In this document: one piece after another, positions 33,441 to 45,529 of the stretch | How the letters are laid out: every line of letters starts with the position of its first letter | Numbering within the stretch: position 1 is the stretch's first letter | NCBI GenBank assembly: GCA_949361645.1 | Contig: OX442415.1 | Coordinates: 29,680,862 to 29,744,861, forward strand | Direction of reading: 5' to 3' | Source of the DNA: Spongilla lacustris | Lineage: Eukaryota; Porifera; Demospongiae; Spongillida; Spongillidae | DNA length: 64,000 nucleotides | Notes under the pieces: model-generated | Database searches by the model: none | What the model saw: the letters and a program-made list of their open reading frames with translations, nothing else | What the model was told of the DNA's origin: nothing | Made by a program: the position numbers and the translations under genes

Positions 33441-36400
33441 TTTGCATGTGTGTGTATCGTTTGTATTGACAAAAGAATATACTGATATTGTAATAATACA
33501 TAATTGTATATATATTTATTATGGTGCTATTATTAATTATATTAATAGGATGGACAGACTCCACTAATGAGGGCGTCACAAGGGGGGCATGTTGGATGTG
33601 TGAAGCTGCTGTTGGATATGGGTGCCGAGGTCAACCATATTGATAAGGTGAGCCTCATAGATCACACAGCAGTGGATTGCTTTTTAAGTGTGCAACAAAT
33701 ATATTGATCAAAATAACTGCGTTGTAATGAACAGCATAAACCAATAACCCTTATTCCAAACACCGGCAAAACACGTTTAACTATTACTGGAAGGCTTCAC
33801 AGCCTTGCTTACAGCATGTTATGCTATATATTTGTTTCATCATCAGTTCAATTTTTTTGTATAACTGTAACCTCATGTGTGTAATGTTATGTTAGTTATG
33901 TAATATGCGCTCATGTCATATGCATAACCGCTTGCGTGCCTTACTATGCAGGAGATGTAGGCCTACTGCTCCTTCCTCCCTCCCAGTTCCTTCCTCATTC
34001 CTCCCTCCTTCACTCGACAACATAACTTTTTGTGCAGCATCGCCTGTGCATGCAGCCAATGTAATCATCACACATGCACACAATAGACAGAAATGTAGAA
34101 CAAGTGTACATGTACATGTACATGTACATACGTCTTTTGGTCACTGCTGTAGGCCATCATCTGGTTCTGATGTTAAGGAATGACCCATTCTGATTGTGTA
34201 GAAGACAGTTGATACAATTCGCAACACGTACACGTTCTTCGAAATTCTTCAACAATTCACGCGTGTCTTACATAACAAAGATACATTAATAATCAATCAG
34301 TTCAGCCAATGACAAGTATCACAACAGATTAGACAAAATGTACATAGAGCATCAGTATACATATTAGATGAATCGATTGCACTTTGAAATGACTCCAGAG
34401 GGAGCAGCTTCCATCTCATTCATTGCATTTAGCTGATGGAAATGTGGCATAGACTAAGACATGTATACTTATTTTACAGAACGGAAAGACCCCTCTGATG
34501 TTGGCATCAGGTGGGGGGCATGTTGAGTGTGTGCAGCTGCTGTTGGATAAGGGTGCCCAGGTCAACGATCAGGATATGGTGAGTGTCCATGGAAGTGGAG
34601 GACGTTGATGGATTTAGATGCTTAAATATGGTTAGCTTTCCACACATGGCATATTTATGGACTCCCTAGTGATGGATTGCATGCTCTGTGTAAAAGGAAA
34701 AGGGTTAGTAAAGCATGTTGCCAAAATTGAAGCCAAGGGAGAAAAGCTGATCTCATGTCGGATACTGTAAAGAGGGCATGTGTGATTGTCCACTTTATTA
34801 ATACTGTACTTGATGTATACTGATATTGATAAATATCCACCAAAAGAATTTATATATCAACTACCACGATCTCAGAATACTGCAATCATACCCTTAGTAG
34901 AGCGTTGTAATTGTGCTCTGGGAATGAGACACGTAATGATGTGCACTTATCTCTACAGAATCAGCAGACAGCACTGATAGAGGCATCACGCTGGGGGTAT
35001 TTTGGTTGTATGCAGCTGCTGTTGGATAGGGGTGCTCAGGTCAACCATCAGAATGAGGTGAGCACAGAGTTAGCTGTATTGTGAATTTTTGAGATTGAAT
35101 GAAAAAAATTATCTTGAGTTAGATCCATCTAAAACCACTCTTTGCATTCTCAAGTTACATACCTCGGAAACGTATGATGTACTTATACTGGTATGTGGCT
35201 ATGGTGTACTTGAGGTGGCAAGTACGATAATTCAGAATGCAAATGACCTACCCGCCGAGTGGTTCTGCTAACATGCCATTTCATTCACTGTAAAATTAAA
35301 TGATGGTCTGGGAACAAGGCACATTGGTGGCACTCCATGTGCTTACATGTGCCTTCTCTTTACAGGGTGGGCAGACAGCACTAATAAAGGCATCGCATGT
35401 TGTGGGGCATGATGCTGGGTGTGTGCAGCTGCTGTTGGATAGGGGTGCCCAGCTCAACCATCAGGATAAGGTGAGTGTAGTTTGAGAGCACCCTGCAGGG
35501 TACAAGCTTACTACTTTGATAGGTCTGGCTTGAGATAAGATTGGTTGAGATGTGTGTTGTCATGCCATATTGAAATTTTTCTGTAGAGTGGTGCTTCAGA
35601 CTTTGCATTCTAAAGAAATGTTCATTCTCCCAGTGACTGCTACCATTTTTGCATCACATAATGTATGGGAAAAGGTGCTTTTCCAACATTGTGCATTGCA
35701 ATTTAACAGGTCAGCGTTCCATGTCCAAAGGTGTTATGAAAAATGGCCTGCAATTTAACATGGAAAGGCAGAGTTCAAATAGTCATTCAATAAACATTCA
35801 CTGTTAAACATGCCATGATATGCAATTGAGGATCTCTAATGCATACTGTAAGGGTGCTGATTGTGACAAAATGAGACAGAATAGTCAAAAGTGAGACTTA
35901 AACATGGTCTTTTCAACTGCAGATGGGATGGCATGTGAATGTTCAACTTCCTACTGTAGGCTATGTCTATTAAACAAGCAATCCATGCATACTTCCTTGT
36001 TAGTAGATGGTTAAGAACAGGAGTACTCTTGTGCAGCACTGCACCATCCCATTACCATCCCGTCACAGTCCCATCACCATGCCATTTATTGGCATGCATT
36101 GCAGATGAGGGTAGGGTACCACCAGTTTTACGACATATGCTTCGATTACTGCCCTACTTATCCTGCGTGCTAATACTTGATATAATGCATTGTGATGTTT
36201 TGCTGTTGTGCATGTGTCACTGTTCCTACTTGTGCACACTATATCAATCAAAACAAATTCCGCTTCACCAATTGCAAGTATCCCCAAGCTAAAACTAACT
36301 CCCCCCTGGTAGACGTATTTTAGTCTTTGATAACATTGAGGTCATTAATCCACCCACCAGGATGGTAATACAGCTTTACATCTGGCTGCCAAACATGATT

Positions 36401-39400
36401 ACAGTTACAATGTACAAGTGCTCATGTCCCAGCCTGGTATTGACATCAATCTGAAGAACAATGAAGGAAGGACAGCCATGATGGATGCTGGGTACGGATC
36501 CCGTGCTGTGTACAACCAGGTGTTGAAAACATGCAAAGACTTCCTTGCTGATTCGTATGGAAAGGTTGTGCTCTGTGGCAATTCAGGTGCTGGGAAGAAT
36601 ATGTTGACGCAGGTGAGCAGAATGTTGTATGGCCTGGGGACATGGCAACGTGTCTCAAGATTTGTAATCATGCATCTTATTATGTATGTCTGTTCTAATT
36701 AAAGGCCATCATTAAACTATCCCAGCCAATGACAACAACTACTCGTCTTGGGAAAGTGAGTACGTATTGGAGTGTAGTGTGTGGGGACCATTAGGGCCAC
36801 ACTTGTTTTGTAATACATGTATTAGAACTCATGTTATATATGAATGGCTACTGATTGGGGAAGCTGAGGGGGGAGCAAAATGATTCACATCAAAATTCCT
36901 TAAATGAGGTACATATAGGACTGAGGGGAGTGTAGCTGCAATCATCCTAATTATCTTGTGCTTTGTGTCTGTACCATTAAAACCCTTAAATGGCCAAATG
37001 GCAATACTTTTTTTTTGCTGTGCAATGAGGTATACAATTATACCATTGGTTGCACTGCGTATTCATATGATAAACCATTAATTAACTAACTTGAAGCCTA
37101 GTGCATCCTTTTTGTTTGGTGGAGGAGGTGTGAGGCAACAGAGGTCATCCAAGAGTAAGTCATAATCACGTCCACAAACAGAAATGTAAGGGGCTAGTAT
37201 AAAAAGCTTATGAAGCCCTACATGCATGAAAAGCTATGAAGATAAAGCATGCAATGTTAGGTGGTGTTGTAAAGGACTGAACGCACCACCCGACCAAGTA
37301 AATACCCTCAATGACAGAGAAACGGCAACTCTGAACGATAATATTGCACAAGCATCATCAATACACACTCCATTCACATATATAGGTGTGCACAATAATG
37401 TGGCTAGGACAAAGTGCCCCCTTGCTGCGCTACACCGCGGGGTGTCTTCGGCCCGCGCACAATACAACAATAGGGCCGTGGGGAAAATCCCCATTACAAC
37501 ATAAACTGTTCAGTCCGCCACAGCTGTTAGCAAACTCAATGATCTACGTTAATGCTATGCTAGAGCTATTGTTTTTATCCCTGGATGACTTGACATTAAT
37601 AGATCGGAATGATCTTTACTAATCTATCATACGTTAACCAATGCATAATGCAGATCTACTTTGTATGTACATCAGCACCCCATCCCTATAACATATCAAC
37701 TCTAACTCAAGAAATGGGACTTTAAAAACTGAACTGTTGTCATTTACATATGTCAAGGGCCCAATGTAATGATGTAATATCACGTGACGTATGAGAAACC
37801 AATTCAATAAGTGCATTGTAAATTACTTGCATGACTAGTAAAATATTGTTTATTTTTAGCATATTTTTGGATGGCAAGATGTGGTAGAATCCTCTACTGC
37901 TGGAATCATTCCCCATCAAGTTGACAGTGCCTCAAGCAATATGGTTATCTATGACCTGGTCAGACATCAGCAGTACTTCAACAGCCACCCTGCTTATTTG
38001 GAGGCCATATCCCTCCACAACCCAGCCACCTTCCTTCTCCTGCAGGACATAAGGAAGGACTCTGAAGCCATCACCAGGGAAGTCTACTACTGGTCTGCAA
38101 TGATTGATGGTGTGTGCCACAAGTGTCCCCAGAAGTCATCAGTCATAGTGGTGGGCACACATGCTGACCTGCTAACACCAGAGCAGGTGACCACAAAACT
38201 GAGCCACCTACAGTCAGCTGCTGAGGCAGCCATTAGACATCAAACATTAGTAAAGGTTGTAGCCCAGAACCTTACAAGGATAGGCAGTGATGGAATGGAT
38301 CAGCTGATGAACCTGCTGCATGAAACAAACAAAGCTGTCATAAGTATGTGTCCACCTATTCCCACCCATTGCAGCCTGTTGCTTGCCTTCTTTAATGAGA
38401 AGCTACCTCCTGATGTTGATGCCATATCCTTCTCTAACCTTCTTGAGCAACTAAAGGCAGATCCAGACAAGGTCATACAACCTGATGTCCCTCAACTCAT
38501 CCCAATTCTAAAGACCTTGTCAGAAAAGGGTTTGATTGTCTTTATTGCATCTGAAGATGTCCTTAATAGCTGGATAGTCCTTCACAAAGAGATTATCCTT
38601 AAGAAGGTCAATGGTGCTTTTTCTGCAGACCCCTTTCTTAAGGAATATAACCATCTAGTAAGCAATACCGGGATAGTGCCCAGATCAGTACTTGAAAAGG
38701 CATTCCCAGAGTACAACATTGAAATGATAACTCAGTTTATGATTCACTTTGAGTTGTGTCAACCAGTGAACCTATCCCAAGTTGATACAAACATGGCACC
38801 TGAAGGCTCATCCAACCCAGACCTTGGTCCCCTCCTCTTCTTCCCAGCTCTTGTCAATGTTGGTAGGCCTAGTAGTGCCAACGTTCCCTGTGGCAGTTTT
38901 GGCTGGTCCATGATTGTCAAGTCTTCCCACCAATTCTTCACACCACGCTTTCTTCATGTCCTTCTTCGTAGACTACCCTTTGAGTTTGCATTAGTTACGG
39001 TACAAATTGTACCACATTTTTTGTCTCCAAGCCACAGTAGGAGCAGGGACTTAAAGTGGCTTAGTGAGACAGGGGTGACCACTATCATTGAGATGAATGA
39101 GGTGGCCAGAACTCACCACTTCCATTGCAATCCTGGCTGTGATGTGTGGAGCAGGGGTGTAAAGTGGCTTAGTGAGACAGGGGTGACCATCATTGTCGAA
39201 ATGGATGAGATGTTCCAGTCCCTCTCCATGGCTATGTCCTCACCTGACAGGACAGACCCCAAGTACCTAGAGTTAGCACACTCTGTTCTTGCAGTGCTTA
39301 AGAAAACTTGTCAGGAATTCTGTCCACATGTAGAGGTGATAGAGATAATCTCCTGTCCTCCTGAAGCCAGTTCTGACCACTCTGATGACACCAAGGTAGA

Positions 39401-40105
39401 GCTGTCCTTACTAAAGAAGGCGCTTCTTCAAGGGGATAAGAGTGTTGTTGATGTGAGCTGCCACAAGCATGTAGTGATGGAAGAATGGCTGAAGATAGAG
39501 CCATGTCTGCCATACCTTGTTGGAGGTGAGGCTATGGGGAGGTGTGGCTACATGTAAGTAACCTCTCCCTTCCCTTGCAGTGTCTACTTCTGAGGTCCCC
39601 TCCTCTCCCCCCCAGCTGTTGTCAGAGCTGTTGGGCCAAGCAGTACCACAGTTGGAAGGTCAGTGTATGTAAAAGCAGTTGATGAATTGGATGTTGTGGT
39701 AATACATCAGATATCTTTTAAGTTATCACATATGGTACATTGGTATTGGCTACATAATATGGGATATATGTGCATATTGTATGGGGGGAGTATATGTGCA
39801 TATTGTGTATAGGGGAGGGGCCACATTATTACTCTCATGTACACCTCCCACCAGACACACCCACCATGTCTGAATTGTCTGAGAAGCTAAACATACCTGT
39901 ACAGGTTGGAGCAAAGTATTCTACCTTTGGTGTATCTCTGCTGGAAGAAACAAATGCAGCCATTGTTGAAGCATTTGAGGAGGAGTACAGAGGGAATGCT
40001 AAACAGATCAACATGGCGATACTCCAGCAATGGCTTCAGGGAAAGGGTGTGAAGCCAGTGACCTGGTCAACTCTGGTGTCTGTGCTACAAAAGATTGGAA
40101 TGTGA
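32084..40105 (+). CDS. Ankyrin-Roc-COR-death-domain protein (DAPK-like, no kinase)
   Basis: Twelve exons, predicted 982 aa: 32084-32134, 32222-32320, 33143-33241, 33549-33647, 34480-34578, 34959-35057, 35366-35470, 36361-36612, 36705-36755, 37860-39525, 39581-39658, 39855-40105. All borders are AG/GT except a GC donor after 32320, and phases join without a break. Exons 2-7 each carry one ankyrin repeat; exon 8 has a further repeat and the Roc P-loop region (GNSGAGKN); exon 10 carries the rest of Roc (DLVRHQQYF, GTHADLL) and COR; the last exon is a death domain with the typical spaced tryptophans. Known relatives with ANK-Roc-COR-death order (DAPK1) signal in cell death. P-loop Ser/Thr is Asn and the G3 glycine is Arg, so nucleotide binding is doubtful. 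The start rests on a short first exon, MAYKSIPRPYDPEYRIF, less certain than the rest. Confidence 0.85.
33379..33437. repeat. (TG)n microsatellite
   Basis: About 29 TG units in the intron before the 33549-33647 ankyrin exon. Confidence 0.95.
36756..37859. other. Long intron of the Roc/COR gene
   Basis: Separates the P-loop exons from the large Roc/COR exon. No further coding exon is needed to keep frame. A stretch around 37110-37155 (FGGGGVRQQRSSK, followed by GTAAGT) could be an alternative exon, but it would need another phase. Confidence 0.4.
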
Positions 40106-40177
40106 TGGTTGAACACAGTGATACAATAGAAATGTACTTTTAGAACGAATGAGTTGTGTACATCATTAATACTGGTT

Positions 40178-40305
40178 CTGATGATGTGAGGTCTGATCAG
40201 TGGTGATGTGAGGTCTGATCAGTGGTGATGTGAGGCCTGATCAGTGGTGATGTGAGGACTGATCAGTGGTGATGTGAGGTCTGATCAGTGGTGATGAGGG
40301 ACAGA
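40178..40305. repeat. 22-bp VNTR after the Roc/COR gene
   Basis: Five or so copies of GATGTGAGGTCTGATCAGTGGT starting about 70 bp after the stop codon. The same repeat, longer, follows the decayed gene copy at 46425-46668. Confidence 0.9.
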
Positions 40306-40432
40306 TGTGTACATGTGGCATCACTATTCCCTGGTGACCTGTGGAGATGATTACTTATACCGATGTTGGTATTAAAAAACTGAACACACATCTGTGTGTT
40401 GACTGTGTTTTAAGTGTGCCTGCAGACCACAG

Positions 40433-40438
40433 AATAAA
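40433..40438 (+). terminator. Poly(A) signal candidate for the Roc/COR gene
   Basis: AATAAA about 330 nt after the stop codon; the VNTR would lie in the 3' UTR. Confidence 0.4.
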
Positions 40439-41399
40439 AATGTCAGCTGAGTTCCAGGGGAGGATGTATTGCTTTTCCAACTGAGGAAAAAGAGCAGCTT
40501 GGGATGCCATGCCATATATCACATCACAAATCAGTAGTAGAATTGTGTTGGCTGATGCATTCGCCATTACATGTAGTCAGTGTAGCGAACTTTGGCATTT
40601 GATTTGTCTTTACATTTATATTGGTGACAAAAATGGGCATTTGGAATCCTCTGCATGGGTTTACATCAGTTCAAACCACATAGCTCTCCAGTAATGAGGA
40701 CTGAGTGGGATAGAGCCCCAAGTTGTTATTTGGGACAACTGGCAGCCAAGCAGAGGCATGTGGAGCAGGCAGTACATCTGCCTTTGTCTTGTGGAAGAGT
40801 GACAGGGACAAAAACTTGTCATGAAAGAGCAGCAGAAGGATGGTATACATTGAGAAGATTTTTATTGTCAGAAGAAATAAGTACACAACACCGACAAATT
40901 ATTTATACACTAGTTTGCCCAGGGCAGCTTTGTTCAGTATAGAGTCGAATTGGTCACCTGTTTGCATGTTCACTGTCTTGTTTTGTTTTTCAGGGCCACT
41001 ATAATCAACGCCAATCCTTATGGAATTTCTACTTTCCAAACTGCTCAGTCAATGTTAAGCTCTAATTCTATTAAATAACAATGTGTGACTTATACACGTA
41101 AGCATAAGTAATCATTGTGCACCTATTTTTCACACCTTATAAGGTAGCATCATTATGTGATCACTTTAATACTGTAGGCCAGAAGAATTTGCTGTTTAAT
41201 GGTGCACATGTACAGTACATGTACTGATGTACAGCAAAAAGGCAACATTTTCTATAGAATACCAAACAATTAAGCAGTCATTCAACAATGTTTTTTAAGA
41301 GCTGGTATCATTTAATTAAGCAGCTGCAGCTTACTTAATTAATCAAGCAGAGGGGGGGGGACAAGCCAGTGTATAGGCACAATGTCTGTCTGTGAAGTG
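40439..41399. other. No gene seen
   Basis: Unique sequence with chance frames only (the 95-codon frame at 40655-40942 has no recognisable features). Confidence 0.5.
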
Positions 41400-42260
41400 T
41401 AACTGTGAAGTGTACATGCATTTGCCATGCAATTAATACTACATGTCTATAAGGTGCTACATGGTGTATACACTTGAATGGGCTATGTAGTCTATGCCTC
41501 CATTGTGCATACTGTATTAAACGAAGGCTGGTATTGCAAAATTAATTTTCATTATAAAAAGTATAGCCAATTCCTTAGGATTGAAGCATCGCAAACGTTT
41601 TTGCACAAAATTGCGAGACTTAAAAATTGCAAACGTTTTAAATCTGCTGGGGCAATGCACAAATTACATGCACATGCATTATGATGCATAGCATATGGCA
41701 GCCCACACTATAGATATTTGAAAGCAAATGTGGTTAATGTCCACTTGGTAAAGGAAGGGAGAAGTATGTCATGCACTTTTTAATGTTTTCGGACCCCCTC
41801 CCCCCCTCCCCTTGGTCACAATGTGTCACAACATAGATAACACCCCTTAACCCTTCTTAAACACATGTACTCACATGCAAATAGGCCCAGCATGCAGGTA
41901 CATTAATATTTAAGTACTAAGAGGTAAAGAAGATCAGGACTCATCCCCCTCCCATGGTCAGTGAAGCTAAATGATAGCTCCTCTGTAAGAATACAAATCT
42001 TCTGGGGGGTCTTTACCATCCGTATTGAGTGATTTTTGGACCACAAGCTAAGCAGAGCGCCTTTGTTACTGCTCGGCTCGAACTTCTCAGTTAAGCAAAG
42101 CTGGCATCAGTTTGGCTAGGCAAGTCACCTTCTTGCTTCATATTCTTCCAGAGTTCCACGACAGTTTTCTGACATTCTTGCTTGCTTTTGTAGGATTCGC
42201 CTTCACATATGATTTGAACAATGACACCAATAGCTTTTCCTTATTCATGGTAAGTTTTCT
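41400..42260. repeat. Duplicated block, copy 2
   Basis: Direct copy of 22690-23580, with numerous substitutions and small indels. Confidence 0.8.
42091..42248 (-). pseudogene. Frameshifted copy of the small frame at 23393-23554
   Basis: Starts MNKEKLLVSLF like the intact copy but lacks 4 bp (TGAC) in the middle, which breaks the frame. Confidence 0.5.
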
Positions 42261-42354
42261 TAAACACTTTTGACATCACACATGAAATAACCCCCCATCC
42301 CCCACGTCATATCAAGTCACACCATTTAGCACCCACTCCCCCTCTAAGTGTATG

Positions 42355-43000
42355 ACGTTTGGTTCATACAAAGCATAATAAATCTGGCCAATGCCGAAAT
42401 TGCAAAAGTTTTATAAGCTGCTGGGGCAATGCACAATGCAAGAGCTATACTTTATGCACATGCATAGCATACGGCAGCTCACACCATAGATATATGAAAG
42501 CAAATGGGGTCAATGTCTTCCTCAACTACATAGTCCTATTTACTACTTGCATGCTATAAAGGAAGGCTGCATGCCACCACATTTTCATTATTTGAGCCAA
42601 TGCTACGGATTTTTTTTGCAATCGAATACTAGACTTCAGAATAGCAAAAGTTGCACAGTGCAAGAACTGCATGCACGTGCGTAGCATAAGGCAGCCCACA
42701 CTATACTAGTCTATATGTATATGAAAACAAATGTGGTTAAAGCCTTTTCTACTACATAGTCCTATTTACTACGTGGTAAAGGAAGGCCGGTACAATCATC
42801 ATTATTTGGTTCATGTACAGAATCCTTAGGATTGAAGCATCGCAAATTTTTTGCACAAAATTGCAAGTCAAAAGTTGCAAAGCTGCTGGGGCAATGCACA
42901 AATGCATGCATGAACTACATGCATGCATGTACATGTATGTGCGTAGCATACGGCAGCCCACACTATAGAGAAATATGTGGTTAAAGTCTTCAATCAATAA
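42355..43000. repeat. Three further copies of the dispersed CTGCTGGGG repeat
   Basis: Copies at about 42355-42520, 42560-42740 and 42760-43000 share ATTGCAAAAGTT, GCTGCTGGGGCAATGCACAA and GCAGCCCACACTATA with 22780-23000 and 41480-41720. All are in the same orientation. Confidence 0.75.
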
Positions 43001-43059
43001 TTGTCGAAATGAAGCTTGACTCTGATTGTGAAGCAACTGTCACAGAATATATATTTTTT

Positions 43060-43610
43060 GTTTAAATTAAATCATAATGTTACAAAGTATGAGGAGGTTT
43101 TCAGGATGCCCAAAGGGTGCTTTAACTACCCAGGCGTTTTGTGTTGGTCTGCAGGAAAGAACATCAAAAATGCTTATATAGATATGCATTTATATTTCAA
43201 CCTAGTAGATTCACTTGGATTCTGTATAGGCAAATAGCAATTGATTTGGAGTGACATGTTATGCCACTTGGAGTGAAATTCAGCCATCTGTTATAATTAT
43301 GAATTAATTCATTGCAATGTGACTACTCAATTTATTGCACACCCCATTCTTCGAGCAGCTAAGCAGTAATTGAAAATCCATTGAAGACTTGACAAATCAT
43401 TCTATTTCTATTGTTGTATCTCTGTAATCAGATGTTGCCCACGCCCTGTTCTTTTCATTCATATTTAATTAGACAGATGTACCTTTATGTACGTGCACGG
43501 ATTATATGATGCGCATGCGCAAGTGCGCAACCTAATCCTTGCATGAAAACAAACTGCTCATATTTCTTAGAATGTAGACAAGTTCTTCATCTCAAGAGGC
43601 TCAGTTAATG
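43060..43610. repeat. Inverted duplicate of 30390-30900
   Basis: See the partner block. Homology ends near 43605, directly at the end of a tiny minus-strand frame. Confidence 0.75.
43064..43237 (+). pseudogene. Conserved exon-like fragment
   Basis: The frame reads KYEEVFRMPKGCFNYPGVLC, then WSAGKNIKNAYIDMHLYF, ending at a stop at 43237. Its partner on the minus strand at 30.8 kb is conserved at the protein level (PKG-F-YPGVLCW) but stops soon after. Probably a duplicated exon of an unrecognised gene. Confidence 0.3.
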
Positions 43611-43702
43611 TGTATAAAAATGATTTGAGTGAGCATGGTAATTACAACCGTTACAAACACCAAACCAATGAAAACAGCCAACATTGCAATCGAATACAAC
43701 AT
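43601..43702 (-). CDS. Tiny hydrophobic frame
   Basis: 33 residues starting MLYSIAMLAVFIGLVFVTVV, a plausible single membrane segment, then a short polar end and stop. It starts 358 bp from the divergent RIDA start. It could be a microprotein, the last exon of a longer gene, or chance. No family recognised. Confidence 0.2.
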   Translation of the reverse strand: MLYSIAMLAVFIGLVFVTVVITMLTQIIFIHIN

Positions 43703-44060
43703 TGGCAAGATTTAAAAGGTTTTGGGCGGAGGGCCCAGATACAGGCGTGCATGCCCCGGGAGCTGGAGTGTGGTATCCGGACCACGCCCATGATATCCTT
43801 CTCAACCACACGTGGCCTCTTCCCATTGGACGATTTTGTATTTGTATCTTATGTCGATCGTCATGCGTGTGCATGCGTCCTATATATATATATATATTGT
43901 ATCGTTGCATGCATGCATGTGCATGCGTTATCGAGTTGTTTGTCTTGTCGGCTGGTGACTTTCCGCGTGCGTTCCTCAGACTTCCAAGGGTCAGAGATGT
44001 ATTATCTGTATATACATGTATATATCCTGCCAGGGTTCACAGTGAGGATCGAGTCCTAAG
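43703..44060. promoter_or_regulatory. Upstream region of RIDA
   Basis: The interval before the RIDA start codon, richer in CG dinucleotides than its surroundings and containing an AT run at 43884-43898. By position it should hold the RIDA promoter; no specific factor sites assigned. Confidence 0.3.
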
Positions 44061-45016
44061 ATGGCATCGCCAACGACCAAAGTTATTCGGAGGATAGTGC
44101 AGACTTCGGAAGCTCCAGAAGCCTTGGGACCCTATAGGTAGAACATTACCCCTTGTCGCGTGGCATGCAGGCAAGCAACCATCATCACTTGTACACATAT
44201 GTCACGAAGCCAGGCAGTGATAGTGGACAACACTGTATACCTATCAGGACAGATTGGCATTGTGCCCGAGGTTAGAAACCTTAATTGCATGTATTCACTA
44301 AGATATTTACTGATGCATGTCAGACTGGAGAGCTGGTTGGACCTGGAGTTCAGAAGCAGACGAGGCAGGTATGTTGGTGGCCTGTATGACGTGTACAACA
44401 GGCGTGCATGATGCCCTCACATGTATAATGCCAACAGGTGCTAGACAATATGCGGCATATTCTGGAAGCAGCTGGATCATCACTCAAGAAGGGTTTGTTC
44501 TTTACAGCATCACCACGTGCATATTATTTGCTTTCCATTCACTGAACTATATATATGCACATTCAGTTGTCAAGACAACGATTATTCTTTCTGACATCAA
44601 CGACTTTAACGAAGTGAATGAAATATATGGGCAATGTATGTGATAATGGTACATGTAGTGCCATTTGTCAGTTTAGTTAGGGGCCGGCGTATGTGTTGTC
44701 TAATTATTATGCAAGCGTGCTGAAATTCTATAGTGGTCCCTCTGGTGCATTCGATTCCCATAAATGCATATTTGTCAGCATGCATCATTGTATGTGCACG
44801 TATTGATGGTGGCATTGCTTACGTTGATTCGCCCACATGTAAGACTTCACAGAGAAGCATCCGGCAAGAGCCACTTACCAAGCGGCAGCTCTGCCAAAGG
44901 TGTGTGCATGGTGGTGATAATAGGGGAGGGGAGGAGCGTTATCAGTGTTCATTGCATAGGGCGCAAAGATTGAAGTGGATGCAGTTGCCATCGCTGGAGA
45001 ACTAGAGGACATGTAG
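44061..45016 (+). CDS. RIDA: RidA family imine deaminase
   Basis: Seven exons join to a 139-aa protein: 44061-44137, 44210-44270, 44324-44368, 44438-44492, 44567-44635, 44844-44899, 44960-45016. All introns are GT-AG and phases fit. RidA (HRSP12/UK114) hydrolyses reactive enamine/imine intermediates such as 2-aminoacrylate, protecting PLP enzymes; it acts in cytosol or mitochondria as a trimer. Visible signatures: EALGPYSQAV (catalytic Tyr), VYLSGQIGI, NMRHILEAAG, KTTIILSDINDFNEVNEIY, the substrate-binding Arg in HPARATYQ, and KIEVDAVAIAG with the conserved Glu. Length matches the animal family. The start ATG is preceded by CTAAG and gives the expected N-terminus. Introns are all under about 210 bp. 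All key residues are intact, so it should be functional. Confidence 0.95.
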
Positions 45017-45126
45017 TCATAGCGATACATCTATAGCAAAGCACACTGGGTATATCTGACTGCCAAACTGAGATGAACGTGTGAATGTTATACATTTATC
45101 ATATGTTGAAAACGCGTTCGACTCTC

Positions 45127-45297
45127 TTAAAAGCTTATTAAGTTAGATGTTATTGCACTTTTGGCCATGCATGCAGTTCGCATTGTCGCCAGGTGCAGGT
45201 CGTTCCCAGGACAGCTCGCCACTGCATGCTTCAGTGATACCAGCGTCCCCGTATTTTCGCTTAATTTGCTAGCCATTCTTACCGCCGCCATCTCCAT
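45127..45297 (-). CDS. Short frame, possible first exon
   Basis: 56 residues starting MEMAAVRMASKLSENTGTLV, ending ...SNLISF. It converges on RIDA, ending 110 bp after its stop codon. The upstream sequence is relatively CG-rich, as at a promoter. A GT site lies within the fifth codon region (GCG|GTAAGA), so the real first exon could be only a few codons. Function unknown. Confidence 0.2.
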   Translation of the reverse strand: MEMAAVRMASKLSENTGTLVSLKHAVASCPGNDLHLATMRTACMAKSAITSNLISF

Positions 45298-45529
45298 TGG
45301 AATTTGGACCGTTTATTGACGGTTACGATTGTATTGTTTCCATCGATCGCCAGCTTCGGCTTCGACACCCGCGGGACTTGCGTACATCGCTGTCAGAGGT
45401 GGTCCGCTGAACATCGCTGAGAGCGATGCTTCCTACACGACGAGTATACGTTAAAATGTAACAAAATGAAGGTGTGCTATAGGCACGAAAATTCACCTAT
45501 GACAAATTTTACATTCTGCAATCGCGTAT

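Noticed and set aside
40655..40942. 95-codon frame after the Roc/COR gene
   Set aside because: No splice context, no domain, ordinary composition.
43605..44097. Overlapping frames of 101-149 codons just upstream of RIDA
   Set aside because: They overlap the RIDA upstream region in several frames with no domain; the spliced RIDA model explains the region better.
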